A stretch of DNA of 64,000 nt from Telluria mixta (GTDB lineage Bacteria > Pseudomonadota > Gammaproteobacteria > Burkholderiales > Burkholderiaceae_D), in assembly GCF_029223865.1 (NCBI RefSeq), contig NZ_CP119520.1, forward strand, positions 4,960,001 through 5,024,000, given 5' to 3'. The notes below the pieces were generated by a model that ran no database searches, had not been told where the DNA came from, and saw only the letters and a list, made by a program, of their open reading frames with translations. Each line of letters starts with the position of its first letter. Within the stretch, counting starts at the first letter, position 1. Position numbers and translations under genes: made by a program. Positions 16,378-25,031 of this stretch are shown here, piece by piece.

Positions 16378-17562
16378 ATGGTTCGCGAAGTCGTTGTAGT
16401 GAGCGCGGTGCGCACGCCGATCGGTACGTTCGGCGGCAGCCTGAAGGACGTTCCGCCCACGGCGCTGGGCGCGCTGGTGGTGCGCGAGTCGCTGGCGCGC
16501 GCGCGGGTGGACGGACAGGATGTCGGCCACGTCGTGTTCGGGCATGTCGTCAACACGGAGCCGAAGGACATGTATCTGTCGCGCGTGGCGGCGCTCGAAG
16601 GGGGCTGCGCCGAGGGCACGCCCGCGTACAACGTCAACCGCCTGTGCGGCTCGGGCCTGCAGGCCATCGTCTCGGCGGCGCAGAGCGTCCTGCTGGGCGA
16701 CTGCGACATCGCCATCGGCGCCGGCGCCGAGAACATGAGCCGCGCACCGTTCGCGAGCCTCGATACCCGGTGGGGCTCGCGCATGGGCGACACGAAGCTG
16801 GTGGACATGATGATCGGCGCGCTGCACGACCCGTTCCACAAGATCCACATGGGCGTCACGGCCGAGAACATCGCGGCGAAATGGGGCATCACGCGCGAGG
16901 ACCAGGACCGGCTGGCCGTCGAGAGCCACAACCGCGCGCAGCGCGCCACCGAGGCCGGCTACTTCAAGGGCCAGATCGTGCCGGTGACGCTCAGGACGCG
17001 CAAGGGCGAGGTCGCGTACGCCACCGACGAGCATGTCCGCCTCGATGCGACGCTGGACGACATGGCGAAGCTCAAGCCCGTGTTCCAGAAGGAGAACGGC
17101 ACCGTCACCGCCGGCAATGCGTCGGGCATCAACGACGCTGCCGCCGCCGTCGTCCTGATGGATGCGCGCACGGCGCAGGCGCGCGGCCTGAAGCCGCTCG
17201 CGCGCCTGGTGTCGTATGCGCATGCGGGCGTGGATCCGAAGTACATGGGGATCGGTCCGGTGCCGGCGTCGAGGCTGGCGCTGGAGAAGGCCGGGCTCAC
17301 CGTGCAGGACCTGGACGTGATCGAGGCGAACGAGGCGTTCGCCGCGCAGGCCTGTGCCGTGACGCGCGACCTCGGCCTCGATCCGGCCAGGGTCAATCCG
17401 AACGGCTCGGGCATCTCGCTCGGCCATCCGATCGGCGCCACCGGCGCGCTGATCACCGTGAAGGCGCTGCACGAACTGCAGCGCATCCAGGGCCGCTACG
17501 CGCTGGTGACGATGTGCATCGGCGGCGGCCAGGGCATCGCCACGATCTTCGAACGCATGTAG
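16378..17562 (+). CDS. Acetyl-CoA acetyltransferase / 3-ketoacyl-CoA thiolase (BktB-like)
   Basis: A 394-residue, full-length thiolase: nucleophile Cys90 in NRLCGSGLQA, GHPIGATGA with the catalytic His, and CIGGGQG with the second Cys near the end. It cleaves 3-ketoacyl-CoA to acetyl-CoA plus a shorter acyl-CoA, or runs in reverse. The start is fixed by AAGGAAGGAG 8-10 nt before the ATG. It follows a terminator and a palindromic element, and precedes a TetR gene by 28 bp, suggesting that the pair is autoregulated. It is a different subgroup from the thiolase at 114-1355. Confidence 0.92.
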   Translation: MVREVVVVSAVRTPIGTFGGSLKDVPPTALGALVVRESLARARVDGQDVGHVVFGHVVNTEPKDMYLSRVAALEGGCAEGTPAYNVNRLCGSGLQAIVSAAQSVLLGDCDIAIGAGAENMSRAPFASLDTRWGSRMGDTKLVDMMIGALHDPFHKIHMGVTAENIAAKWGITREDQDRLAVESHNRAQRATEAGYFKGQIVPVTLRTRKGEVAYATDEHVRLDATLDDMAKLKPVFQKENGTVTAGNASGINDAAAAVVLMDARTAQARGLKPLARLVSYAHAGVDPKYMGIGPVPASRLALEKAGLTVQDLDVIEANEAFAAQACAVTRDLGLDPARVNPNGSGISLGHPIGATGALITVKALHELQRIQGRYALVTMCIGGGQGIATIFERM

Positions 17563-17590
17563 GGCGGGCATCCGCTCCGGGAGTCGAACC

Positions 17591-18241
17591 ATGTACGAGC
17601 CACCAGAAACCCGGCGCCGCGGCGGGGGGCGCCATCCCGCCGCCGTGCTGCAGGCACGCGAGCGCGACCTGCTCGACGTGGCGGAACAGCTGTTCGTCCG
17701 CCACAGCTTCCACGAAGTCAGCATCGCAACCATCGCGACGACGGTACGCGTCGCCACCAAGACGATCTACGTGAAGTTCGGCGGCAAGCGTGGATTGCTG
17801 CAGGCGATCGTGGCGCGCGACCTGAACGACTGGCAGCGCCAGATCGACGCGATCGAGACGTCCGACGCGGACGCCCGCGCGCGGCTCGAAGCGCTGGCGG
17901 GCCTCATGCTGCGGCGCGCGCTGTCGGCGCGGCGCGCACGCCTGCATGCGGATGCGGTCGCGGAATGGAGTCCGGAGCTGGCACAACTGGCCGCATCGGT
18001 CACGGCCCGCGACCGGCGGTTGCTCGAACGGCTGGTCGAGTCATTGCCGGCGCCCGCGCACGGCTCGAGGGCGCGCGGCGGTGTCCTTTGCGACGCGTTC
18101 GTCGGCTGCGTGCTGGGCCGCCACATCGGTGCGATCCTCGGCGGCACCGGCTCGTCTCCCGACCGGGAAGCGGTGCAGCGGATGGCGGCCGACAGCGTGG
18201 CGGGCTTCCTGGAGTGGATCCTGCCGGCGGGACATGCATGA
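17591..18241 (+). CDS. TetR family transcriptional regulator
   Basis: A 216-residue regulator; the DNA-binding helix-turn-helix is VSIATIATTVRVATKTIYVKF, and the C-terminal part matches the generic TetR ligand domain. It lies 28 bp after the thiolase gene and its stop overlaps the next start (ATGATGA). Like many TetR repressors of fatty-acid operons it could bind an acyl-CoA, but no ligand can be read from sequence. Confidence 0.82.
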   Translation: MYEPPETRRRGGGRHPAAVLQARERDLLDVAEQLFVRHSFHEVSIATIATTVRVATKTIYVKFGGKRGLLQAIVARDLNDWQRQIDAIETSDADARARLEALAGLMLRRALSARRARLHADAVAEWSPELAQLAASVTARDRRLLERLVESLPAPAHGSRARGGVLCDAFVGCVLGRHIGAILGGTGSSPDREAVQRMAADSVAGFLEWILPAGHA

Positions 18242-18537
18242 TGGACCAGCAGACCTTTCTCCTGCAGCAGATGGTCGAACTGACGGACGCGTTGCGCCGC
18301 ACATCCCGCACATCGGCACCGCGCAAGGCGTACGACCCCCACGAACCGTGGCCGGAGGAGCTGCGCCGGCAGCTCGCACACGACATCGACGAGCGCCGCC
18401 GGGCCGGCGAGTCGTTCGGCTGCATCGCGCATGCGCTGAACCAGCGCGGCATCCCGGGCGAGCACGGTGGACGCTGGTACGGCGCGACCGTGCGAAATTT
18501 CCTTCTTCGTAACACTGCATCACCAATGAAGCAATAA
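18238..18537 (+). CDS. Small recombinase-domain-like protein
   Basis: A 99-residue protein starting MMDQQTFLLQQMVELTDALR. Its second half, IAHALNQRGIPGEHGGRWYG then ATVRNFLLRN, closely matches the DNA-binding Recombinase domain of large serine recombinases (A..LN.RGI....G..W....V...L). The catalytic serine-resolvase domain is absent, so it cannot recombine DNA; it may be a small DNA-binding protein or a domesticated fragment. It overlaps the TetR gene by 4 bp, implying translational coupling, and ends 5 bp before the porin-like gene. Confidence 0.6.
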   Translation: MMDQQTFLLQQMVELTDALRRTSRTSAPRKAYDPHEPWPEELRRQLAHDIDERRRAGESFGCIAHALNQRGIPGEHGGRWYGATVRNFLLRNTASPMKQ

Positions 18538-18542
18538 CCATC

Positions 18543-19589
18543 ATGAACATGAAAACGAAAACTCTCGCAGCATTGCTCGCCCTCCCGCTGGCCGTATCGA
18601 CCGCCCGCGCACAGGAAGGCGAGCCGCCGGCGGTCAAGGTCAGCGGCTTCGGCACCGGCGCCCTGACGTGGACGAACACGAACGACGCGCGTTTCGCCCG
18701 ACCCTACCAGGCGGGCGGCGCCGGCACGAAGCCGCGCACCGGCGTCGATTCCAACGTCGGCCTGCAGGTCGACGCCAGGGTCAACGACTGGCTGTCGCTG
18801 ACGGGGCAGGGCATCGTGCGCAAGCTCGAGACGGATGCCTACGGCGCGACCGGGACGCTGGCGTTTGCGAAGGCAAAGGTGTCGGACACCCTTGCCGTGC
18901 GTGTCGGCCGCGTGCCGCTGGCCGCCTTCCTCGTGTCCGACTACCGCAACGTCGGCTACGCCAACACGATGCTGCGCCCATCGCAGGAAGTGTATGCGCA
19001 GGTGCCGAACGACAGCCTCGACGGCGCGGACCTGGACTGGCGCCAGGAGGTTGGCGGCTCCACCCTGACCACGCAGGTGGCCTACGGCCGCTCGACCGCG
19101 AAGCTGGCCGGCGAAACGGTCACGTTCACGAATGCGCGTGTCGTGAACTTCGTCCTGGAACACGGGCCGTTCACGCTGCGGCTCGGGCGCGACGATGCCC
19201 GCATGGTGCTGAAGCAGGGCGGCATCGAACTGCCGCAGCTTAAGGTGTCGTTCACGGCGGCCGGCTTCGCGATGGACGCGAACGACGTGGTGGTGCAGTC
19301 CGAATACACGGTGGCGCGCGGGTTCGGCGCCGCCAGCAAGGGTTGGTACGTCATGGGCGGCTACCGCTTCGGCAAGGTGCTGCCGTTCGCCAGCCACGGC
19401 AGGCTGACCGGCGACGTCGCGCAGCGTACCGACAGCGTCGGCGTGCGCTGGGACGCGTTCCGCTCGGCCGACATCAAGTTCCAGGTCGACCGCGTCAGGC
19501 CGGAAGGCGCCGGCCTGTTCAACCAACCCCGGCCCGGTTTCCGCGGCCCGGTCACCGTCGGCGCCGTCGCCGTCGATTTCGTGTTCTGA
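18543..19589 (+). CDS. Outer-membrane porin-like beta-barrel protein
   Basis: The product (348 residues) starts with a signal peptide (MNMKTKTLAALLALPLAVST, cleavage after ARA) and continues with alternating hydrophobic and polar strands; it ends VAVDFVF, the C-terminal Phe signature of outer-membrane barrels. The pattern resembles phosphate- or general-porin-like proteins of betaproteobacteria that are encoded next to a chemoreceptor. It leads a run of porin, binding protein, chemoreceptor and SDR with short spacers. The substrate is unknown. Confidence 0.75.
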   Translation: MNMKTKTLAALLALPLAVSTARAQEGEPPAVKVSGFGTGALTWTNTNDARFARPYQAGGAGTKPRTGVDSNVGLQVDARVNDWLSLTGQGIVRKLETDAYGATGTLAFAKAKVSDTLAVRVGRVPLAAFLVSDYRNVGYANTMLRPSQEVYAQVPNDSLDGADLDWRQEVGGSTLTTQVAYGRSTAKLAGETVTFTNARVVNFVLEHGPFTLRLGRDDARMVLKQGGIELPQLKVSFTAAGFAMDANDVVVQSEYTVARGFGAASKGWYVMGGYRFGKVLPFASHGRLTGDVAQRTDSVGVRWDAFRSADIKFQVDRVRPEGAGLFNQPRPGFRGPVTVGAVAVDFVF

Positions 19590-19599
19590 GGAGCCAGCG

Positions 19600-20007
19600 A
19601 TGCACAACATGTCCCTTTCGTTTGTCCTGGCCGCCATCCTCGGCATCGCACTGCCGGCGCGGGCCGAGGTCGTCGTCGTCGTCAACCCGAATGCGCCGGA
19701 GGCGTCGATGACGAAGGAAGAAATCGCCCAGTACTTCCTCGGCAAGTCGGGTGCGCTGGTGCCGATCGACCAGCCGGAAAGCGCGCCGATCCGCGCGGAG
19801 TTCTACAAGAAGGTGGCCGACAAGGACCCGTCCCAGGTCAAGGCGCTGTGGTCCAAGCTGGTCTTCACCGGCAGGGCGACGATGCCGAAGGAAGTCGCGA
19901 ACAGCGCCGACGTCCGCAAGGCCGTCGCCGCGAACCCGAAGGCGATCGGCTACATCGACAGGAGCGCCGTCGACGCCACCGTGAAGGTCGTCTACGCCGC
20001 GCCCTGA
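19600..20007 (+). CDS. Small periplasmic PstS-like substrate-binding protein
   Basis: A 135-residue exported protein: a signal peptide to about residue 23 (LGIALPARA), then VVVVNPNAPEASMTKEEIAQYFLGK and a C-terminal NPKAIGYIDRS segment, which are the marks of the short phosphate-binding-like (PBP) domain proteins. It is about half the length of a true PstS, so it may hold only one lobe. It lies between the porin-like gene and the chemoreceptor and might be their sensing partner. Confidence 0.7.
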   Translation: MHNMSLSFVLAAILGIALPARAEVVVVVNPNAPEASMTKEEIAQYFLGKSGALVPIDQPESAPIRAEFYKKVADKDPSQVKALWSKLVFTGRATMPKEVANSADVRKAVAANPKAIGYIDRSAVDATVKVVYAAP

Positions 20008-20031
20008 TCCATCCACCGACCCGAGGCCACC

Positions 20032-21618
20032 ATGAGCATCAAGCGCAAGATCTGGGCACTGCCCGCCGTTTCCATCCTCGTCTTCGGCCTCGGGATCGGG
20101 GCCAGCTCCATGATCGCGACCGATGCGCTGCACGCGATCGACCGGACCGCCCGGCTCGACTACCCGCTGCTGGATCTCACCAAGACGCTGACGCAGGAGG
20201 TCGGCGCCGTCGCCGACGGCTTGCGCGATGCGGTCGGCGAGGCCGACAGGGCGCGGCTCGGCCAGATCGCGGTCCAGGCGGCGACGGTACGTACCCGGCT
20301 CGTCAGGCTCGCCGGCATGGAGGGCCAGCGCGCCGCGGGCGACCGGCTGGGGAAGGAATTCGATGCGTACTACGGACCGGCCCTGACGTCGGCCCGCATC
20401 ATGCTCGACATGGAGAAGGGCGACGTCCAGGCCGAGGTGGAATCGATGCAGAAGGCGCAACGCGTCCTGCAGGCGGACCTCGCGCGGACGAGCGAGGACG
20501 CGCGGCGCCAGTTCCAGGCCGGTATCGGGCGCAGCGCGGCCGGCGTGCAGGACGTCCTGTGGACGATGGTGCTGACGGCATTGCTGGTCGTGGGCGGCCT
20601 GGTGGCCGTGTCGTGGTTCGTCGTCAAGGCGATCTGGCGCGAGATGGGCGGCGAACCGGAATACGCCCGTGCGATCGCGCAGGCGGTGGCCCGCGGCGAC
20701 CTGTCGATGGAGATCCGCGCCGCCCGCGCCGACAGCGTGCTAGCCGCGCTGGGCGAGATGCGTACGCGGCTCGCCACCCTGGTCGCGGGCATCAAGGTCT
20801 CGGCCGATACGATCGCCTCGGCCAGCGCGGAAATCGCGCGCGGCAACGCCGACCTGGCCGGCCGCACGCTGGCCCAGGCGGACGACCTGGACCTCACCAG
20901 CCGTTCGATGCGGGAACTGACCGGCACGGTCGAGCAGAACACGGCGAGCGTGAGCGAAGCGGGCCGGCTGGCCGCCAGCGCGAGCCGCATCGCGACGCGC
21001 GGCGGCGCGGTCGTCGACAGCGTGGTCGCGACGATGGGCGCCATCAACGCGTCGGCCGGCAGGATCGTCGACATCATCGCGGTCATCGACGGCATCGCGT
21101 TCCAGACGAATATCCTCGCCCTGAACGCGGCGGTGGAAGCGGCGCGCGCGGGCGAGCAGGGCCGCGGTTTCGCCGTCGTCGCCAGCGAGGTGCGCAACCT
21201 GGCGCAGCGCAGCGCGGCGGCAGCGAAGGAAATCAAGGTGCTGATCGGCGACTCGGTCGCCAAGGTCGACGCCGGCTGCGCGCTGGTCGACGAGGCGGGG
21301 GCGACGATGCAGCAGATCGTCGCGTCGGTCCGCAAGGTCGAAACCATCATGGACGAAATCAGCGAGGCCGGCGCGCGCCAGGCGGCGGGCATCGCGCAGA
21401 TCGGCCGCGCGATCGGCAGCATGGACGGCATGACGCAGCAGAATTCCGCGCTCGTCGAGGAGGCGGCGGCGGTGGCCGAGGCGCTGTCCGGCCAGACGGC
21501 GCATCTGACCGGGGCGCTCGCCGTGTTCCGGCTGGAGGCGCGCGTGTCGCCGCCGTCCGGCATCCCCAAACACATCAACCAAGGAGTTTCCAGTGCGCAC
21601 TACACAACAATTGTTTGA
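20032..21618 (+). CDS. Methyl-accepting chemotaxis protein
   Basis: A 528-residue chemoreceptor. A first transmembrane helix (about 8-30), a four-helix-bundle periplasmic sensor, a second helix (about 183-205), a HAMP-like linker and the cytoplasmic signalling domain follow; the hairpin tip [20 protein letters not shown] is intact, as is [17 protein letters not shown]. It controls CheA through CheW. Its last 26 bp overlap the SDR start, and the C-terminal extension after the signalling bundle has no CheR-tether pentapeptide. Cheaper identification of the ligand is not possible here; the adjacent porin and binding-protein genes suggest a shared solute. Confidence 0.92.
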   Translation: MSIKRKIWALPAVSILVFGLGIGASSMIATDALHAIDRTARLDYPLLDLTKTLTQEVGAVADGLRDAVGEADRARLGQIAVQAATVRTRLVRLAGMEGQRAAGDRLGKEFDAYYGPALTSARIMLDMEKGDVQAEVESMQKAQRVLQADLARTSEDARRQFQAGIGRSAAGVQDVLWTMVLTALLVVGGLVAVSWFVVKAIWREMGGEPEYARAIAQAVARGDLSMEIRAARADSVLAALGEMRTRLATLVAGIKVSADTIASASAEIARGNADLAGRTLAQADDLDLTSRSMRELTGTVEQNTASVSEAGRLAASASRIATRGGAVVDSVVATMGAINASAGRIVDIIAVIDGIAFQTNILALNAAVEAARAGEQGRGFAVVASEVRNLAQRSAAAAKEIKVLIGDSVAKVDAGCALVDEAGATMQQIVASVRKVETIMDEISEAGARQAAGIAQIGRAIGSMDGMTQQNSALVEEAAAVAEALSGQTAHLTGALAVFRLEARVSPPSGIPKHINQGVSSAHYTTIV

Positions 21619-22381
21619 CCTTACGGGCCGTATCGCCCTCGTCACGGGCGGTTCGCGCGGGCTGGGCCTGCAGATCGCCGAAGCGCTGGGCGAGATGGGT
21701 GCCCGCGTCATCCTGTCGGCGCGCAAGCAGGCCGATCTCGACGCGGCGGTCGCCCGCCTGGGCGCGCGCGGCATCGTCGCCAGCGCGATCGCGGCCGACA
21801 TGGCGTCGGCGGAAGGCGTCGCCGCGCTGGCCACGGAGGCGCTGGCGCAGGCGGGCCGGATCGACATCCTCGTCAACAACGCGGGCGCCACCTGGGCGGC
21901 GCCGGCGGAAGATTTTCCGCTCGACGGCTGGGACAAGGTCATGAACCTGAACGTGCGCAGCATCTTCCTGCTGTCGCAGGCGGTCGGCCGGCAGTCCATG
22001 ATCCCGCGCGGGCGCGGCCGCATCATCAACGTCGCCTCGATCGCCGGTTTTGCCGGCAACGCCCCCGATTCGCCGATGAAGACGCTGTCCTACAACACCT
22101 CGAAGGCGGCGCTGATGAATTTCACGCGCACGCTGGCCGGGGAGTGGGGCCGCCACGGCATTACCGTCAACGCCGTTGCGCCCGGCTTTTTCCCGTCGAA
22201 GATGAGCCGAGGCCTGCTGGAGAACGCGGGGGAAGAGCAGATGATCCGTTCCGTGCCGTTGCAGCGCCTCGGCGACGACGAGGACCTGAAGGGCGTGGCC
22301 GCGCTGCTCGCGTCGGACGCCGGCAAGCACATCACCGGACAGGTGATCGCGGTCGACGGCGGGAACTCGGCGGTGCGCTGA
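21593..22381 (+). CDS. SDR family oxidoreductase (FabG-like)
   Basis: A 262-residue short-chain dehydrogenase with [16 protein letters not shown] (nucleotide binding), NNAGATW, and the YNTSKAAL active-site Tyr-Lys. It ends [14 protein letters not shown], as FabG-type enzymes do. It starts at GTG 21593 with AAGGAG 8 nt upstream, so translation begins inside the end of the chemoreceptor gene. In a 4-hydroxyacyl-CoA degradation scheme it would play the LvaD-like dehydrogenase role; this is inference from neighbourhood. Confidence 0.88.
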   Translation: MRTTQQLFDLTGRIALVTGGSRGLGLQIAEALGEMGARVILSARKQADLDAAVARLGARGIVASAIAADMASAEGVAALATEALAQAGRIDILVNNAGATWAAPAEDFPLDGWDKVMNLNVRSIFLLSQAVGRQSMIPRGRGRIINVASIAGFAGNAPDSPMKTLSYNTSKAALMNFTRTLAGEWGRHGITVNAVAPGFFPSKMSRGLLENAGEEQMIRSVPLQRLGDDEDLKGVAALLASDAGKHITGQVIAVDGGNSAVR

Positions 22382-22451
22382 TCTACGGCACGCCGTTCCG
22401 CGCGCGGGGACAAGGTGTACACTGGCGGCGTGCGTCGGATGCGAGGCATGT

Positions 22452-24338
22452 ATGGAACCGAAGAGACGTGGACACCGGCCGGAGTCCGCTCATCCGGCCC
22501 CGGCGATGCCGTTGGGCTGGCTGGGCCGTCTGGCGATCGGGGCGGGGGCCGCCGCCGCCGCGTACGCGTGCGGCCGGGCGCAGGGAACGAGGTCGGCCAG
22601 GGGCGTGGCGGACGAGCGCACGGCGGACCTCGGCCGGACCGCCGAAGCGCTGCACCTGTACCAGCGCGCCATCGAATCGAGCGCCAATCCCGTCACCCTG
22701 ATCGATGCCCGCGTGCCGGGTGCGCGCATCATCCACGTCAACCCGGCGTTTACGCGCATGCACGGCTACGAGGCCGACGAGGTCCTCGGCATGCCGCTGG
22801 AATACCTGGCGCACGACGTCGACGACCAGCCGGGCCTGCACGAGCTGCGCAACGCCATTGCCGAAGGACGGGAGACACATGCGTCGCTGCACCTGCGGCG
22901 CAAGGACGGCACGCCCTACCATGAAGAGGCCTACCTGGCGCCGGTCAACGATGCGAACGGCGCCACCGAGTTCTTCGTCATCCTCGAATACGACGTCACG
23001 GTCGCCAAGCAGTACGAAGCCGCGCTGGAGCATCGCGCGCGGCACGACATGCTGACCGGCCTGCCGAACCGGGTCGCGCTGGCCGACCGCATCGACCGCG
23101 CCCTGGCCTTCGCGCGCGCCGATGCCGCGCCCGTCTGGGTGGCCGTGCTCGATCTCGACCAGTTCAAGCACGTCAACGACAGCCTGGGCGCGGCCGCCGG
23201 GGATCGCCTGCTGTGCCAGGCGGGCGAGCGCATGCTGGCCGCCGTCGGGCCCACCGACACCGTCGCCCGCACCGGGGACGACGAATTCGTCCTGCTGTTC
23301 GAGAACCGGGCCGTGGAAAGCCAGGCCGAGGCGGCCGTGCGCAAGGTGCTCGCCGCCATCGCCGAGCCGTTCTGCGAGGGCGGCCAGCGCGTCTTCCTCA
23401 CCTGCAGCGCCGGGATCGCATCGTATCCGGCCGATGGGGGCGACGCCGACAGCCTGGTCAAGTATGCGCAGATCGCGATGTACCGCGCCAAGGAAAGCGG
23501 ACGCAACACGTTGAGCTTCTACCTGCCGAGCATGAACGAGCGCGCGCTCGAGCGCATGGCGCTGCTCGATGCGATGCGCAACGCGATGAGCGCCGGGCAG
23601 TTCGAACTGCACTACCAGCCGCAGGTCGACCTGGCCAGCGGCGCCGTGATCGGCATGGAAGCGCTGATCCGCTGGCGCCATCCCCGGATGGGCGCGCTGG
23701 GGCCCGACCGCTTCATCGCGCTCGCCGAGGAAACCGGCCTGATCGTGCCCCTCGGCACTTGGGTGCTGCGCGCCGCCTGCGCCCAGGCCGCGGCCTGGCA
23801 GCGCAACGGCCTCGGCGCCCTGCGGATCGCCGTCAATCTGTCGTCGCGCCAGTTCAAGGACGCCGGGTTGCCGCAGTTGATTGCCGATATCCTGCACGAG
23901 ACGGGGTTGCCGGCGGCCAGCCTGGAAATCGAACTGACGGAAAGCCTCATGATGGAGGATGCCGATACCGCGGTCGCGACGATGCGGGCGCTGAAGCGCA
24001 TGGGCGTCCACCTGTCGATCGACGACTTCGGCACCGGCTACTCCAGCCTGTCCTACCTGAAGCGCTTTCCCGTGGACGTGTTGAAGATCGACCAGTCCTT
24101 CGTCCGCGACATCGGGCACGACGCCAACAGCGCCGCCATGGTCGCGGCGATGATCTCCCTGTCCCACGAACTCGGCCTTCGCGTCATCGCCGAAGGGGTC
24201 GAAACCCGGGCCCAGTGGGATTACCTGCTGGGCCGGGGTTGCGACGAAATCCAGGGTTACTACTTCAGCCGGCCATTGTGCGGGAGCGAGTTCGAACGGC
24301 TGGTGCGGGAGCGGGGCAACGTCCAGCGAATTGCATGA
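22452..24338 (+). CDS. PAS-GGDEF-EAL protein, probable c-di-GMP phosphodiesterase
   Basis: This 628-residue protein has one N-terminal hydrophobic segment (about 23-41), a PAS domain (about 70-185), a GGDEF domain and an EAL domain (about 372-625). The cyclase signature is degenerate (RTGDDEF), while the EAL residues are complete: MEALIRW, VNLSSRQF, ELTES, IDDFGTGYSSL, LKID, IAEGVET and the Q of EIQGYYF. It should therefore hydrolyse c-di-GMP and use the GGDEF domain at most as a GTP sensor. It stands alone between the SDR gene and the efflux regulator. Confidence 0.9.
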   Translation: MEPKRRGHRPESAHPAPAMPLGWLGRLAIGAGAAAAAYACGRAQGTRSARGVADERTADLGRTAEALHLYQRAIESSANPVTLIDARVPGARIIHVNPAFTRMHGYEADEVLGMPLEYLAHDVDDQPGLHELRNAIAEGRETHASLHLRRKDGTPYHEEAYLAPVNDANGATEFFVILEYDVTVAKQYEAALEHRARHDMLTGLPNRVALADRIDRALAFARADAAPVWVAVLDLDQFKHVNDSLGAAAGDRLLCQAGERMLAAVGPTDTVARTGDDEFVLLFENRAVESQAEAAVRKVLAAIAEPFCEGGQRVFLTCSAGIASYPADGGDADSLVKYAQIAMYRAKESGRNTLSFYLPSMNERALERMALLDAMRNAMSAGQFELHYQPQVDLASGAVIGMEALIRWRHPRMGALGPDRFIALAEETGLIVPLGTWVLRAACAQAAAWQRNGLGALRIAVNLSSRQFKDAGLPQLIADILHETGLPAASLEIELTESLMMEDADTAVATMRALKRMGVHLSIDDFGTGYSSLSYLKRFPVDVLKIDQSFVRDIGHDANSAAMVAAMISLSHELGLRVIAEGVETRAQWDYLLGRGCDEIQGYYFSRPLCGSEFERLVRERGNVQRIA

Positions 24339-24348
24339 AAGTGTCGGG

Positions 24349-24394
24349 TTGCAATAATCGGTGGAGTGTCTATAATGAGTGAGTACTCCGTTAT
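24349..24394 (+). promoter_or_regulatory. Promoter and operator of the efflux regulator gene
   Basis: TTGCAA (24349) and TATAAT (24371) are separated by 16 bp. The sequence AATGAGTGAGTACT followed by CCGTTAT begins inside the -10 box (24374-24394); the same 14-mer recurs before the adaptor gene (24990). A repressor bound here would block its own promoter. Confidence 0.75.
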
Positions 24395-24406
24395 ATTTCA
24401 CCGACC

Positions 24407-24973
24407 ATGGCCCGTCCGAAGAGCGAAGAGAAAAGGCTGCACCTGCTGGAAGCCGCCGCCCAGGCGGTTGCCGAGCGTGGCGTCGGTGCGCCGACCGCGC
24501 TCGTCGCCACGATGGCGGGCGTGGCGGAAGGGACCCTGTTTCGCTATTTTCCCACCAAGGAAGCACTGCTCAACGAGATGTACCTGTACATCAGCGAGCA
24601 GGGCTGGTCATCGGTGGACACGTCGTTCGATCCATCGCTGTCCCTGATAGAGCGGGCGCGGCGCATCTGGGATGCGCACATCGACTGGGCCCTGGCGCAT
24701 CCGGTCTGGAACAGGGCGGTGACGCAGTTGTCGGTGACCGACATCCTGACGGCGGAGACGCGGGCGGCGGAGATGGCGATGTTCCCGGACGTGCACATGC
24801 TGGAACTCGTCCAGGCGAGCGACGTCACGGCCGGGCATCCTTCGCGCTATGCCGATGCGCTGTTCATCGCGGTGGCCAATACGACCATCGACTTTGCCAT
24901 GCGCGAACCCGGGAGAATCACCGAATACAAGGACAGCGGCTTCCTGGCGATCCGTCGCATGTTTTTCGACTAA
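24407..24973 (+). CDS. TetR/AcrR family repressor of the adjacent RND pump
   Basis: A 188-residue protein with the HTH LVATMAGVAEGTLFRYFPTK. It lies 58 bp before and in the same direction as a three-gene RND efflux operon. Its own promoter and the operon leader share a 14-bp repeat, so it very likely represses both and is released by a pump substrate. The inducer cannot be read from the sequence. Confidence 0.88.
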   Translation: MARPKSEEKRLHLLEAAAQAVAERGVGAPTALVATMAGVAEGTLFRYFPTKEALLNEMYLYISEQGWSSVDTSFDPSLSLIERARRIWDAHIDWALAHPVWNRAVTQLSVTDILTAETRAAEMAMFPDVHMLELVQASDVTAGHPSRYADALFIAVANTTIDFAMREPGRITEYKDSGFLAIRRMFFD

Positions 24974-24978
24974 ATTTT

Positions 24979-25011
24979 TTGGACTGATAAATGAGTGAGT
25001 ACTTGCGTTAT
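24979..25011 (+). promoter_or_regulatory. Second copy of the TetR operator, before the RND operon
   Basis: AATGAGTGAGTACT begins at 24990 and continues TTGCGTTAT, matching the operator at 24374-24394 except for one extra base. TTGGAC at 24979 could be the -35 box of the operon promoter; no clean -10 box is visible at standard spacing. The start codon is at 25032. Confidence 0.65.
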
Positions 25012-25031
25012 TTAAAGACAGGTGGAGAGTC

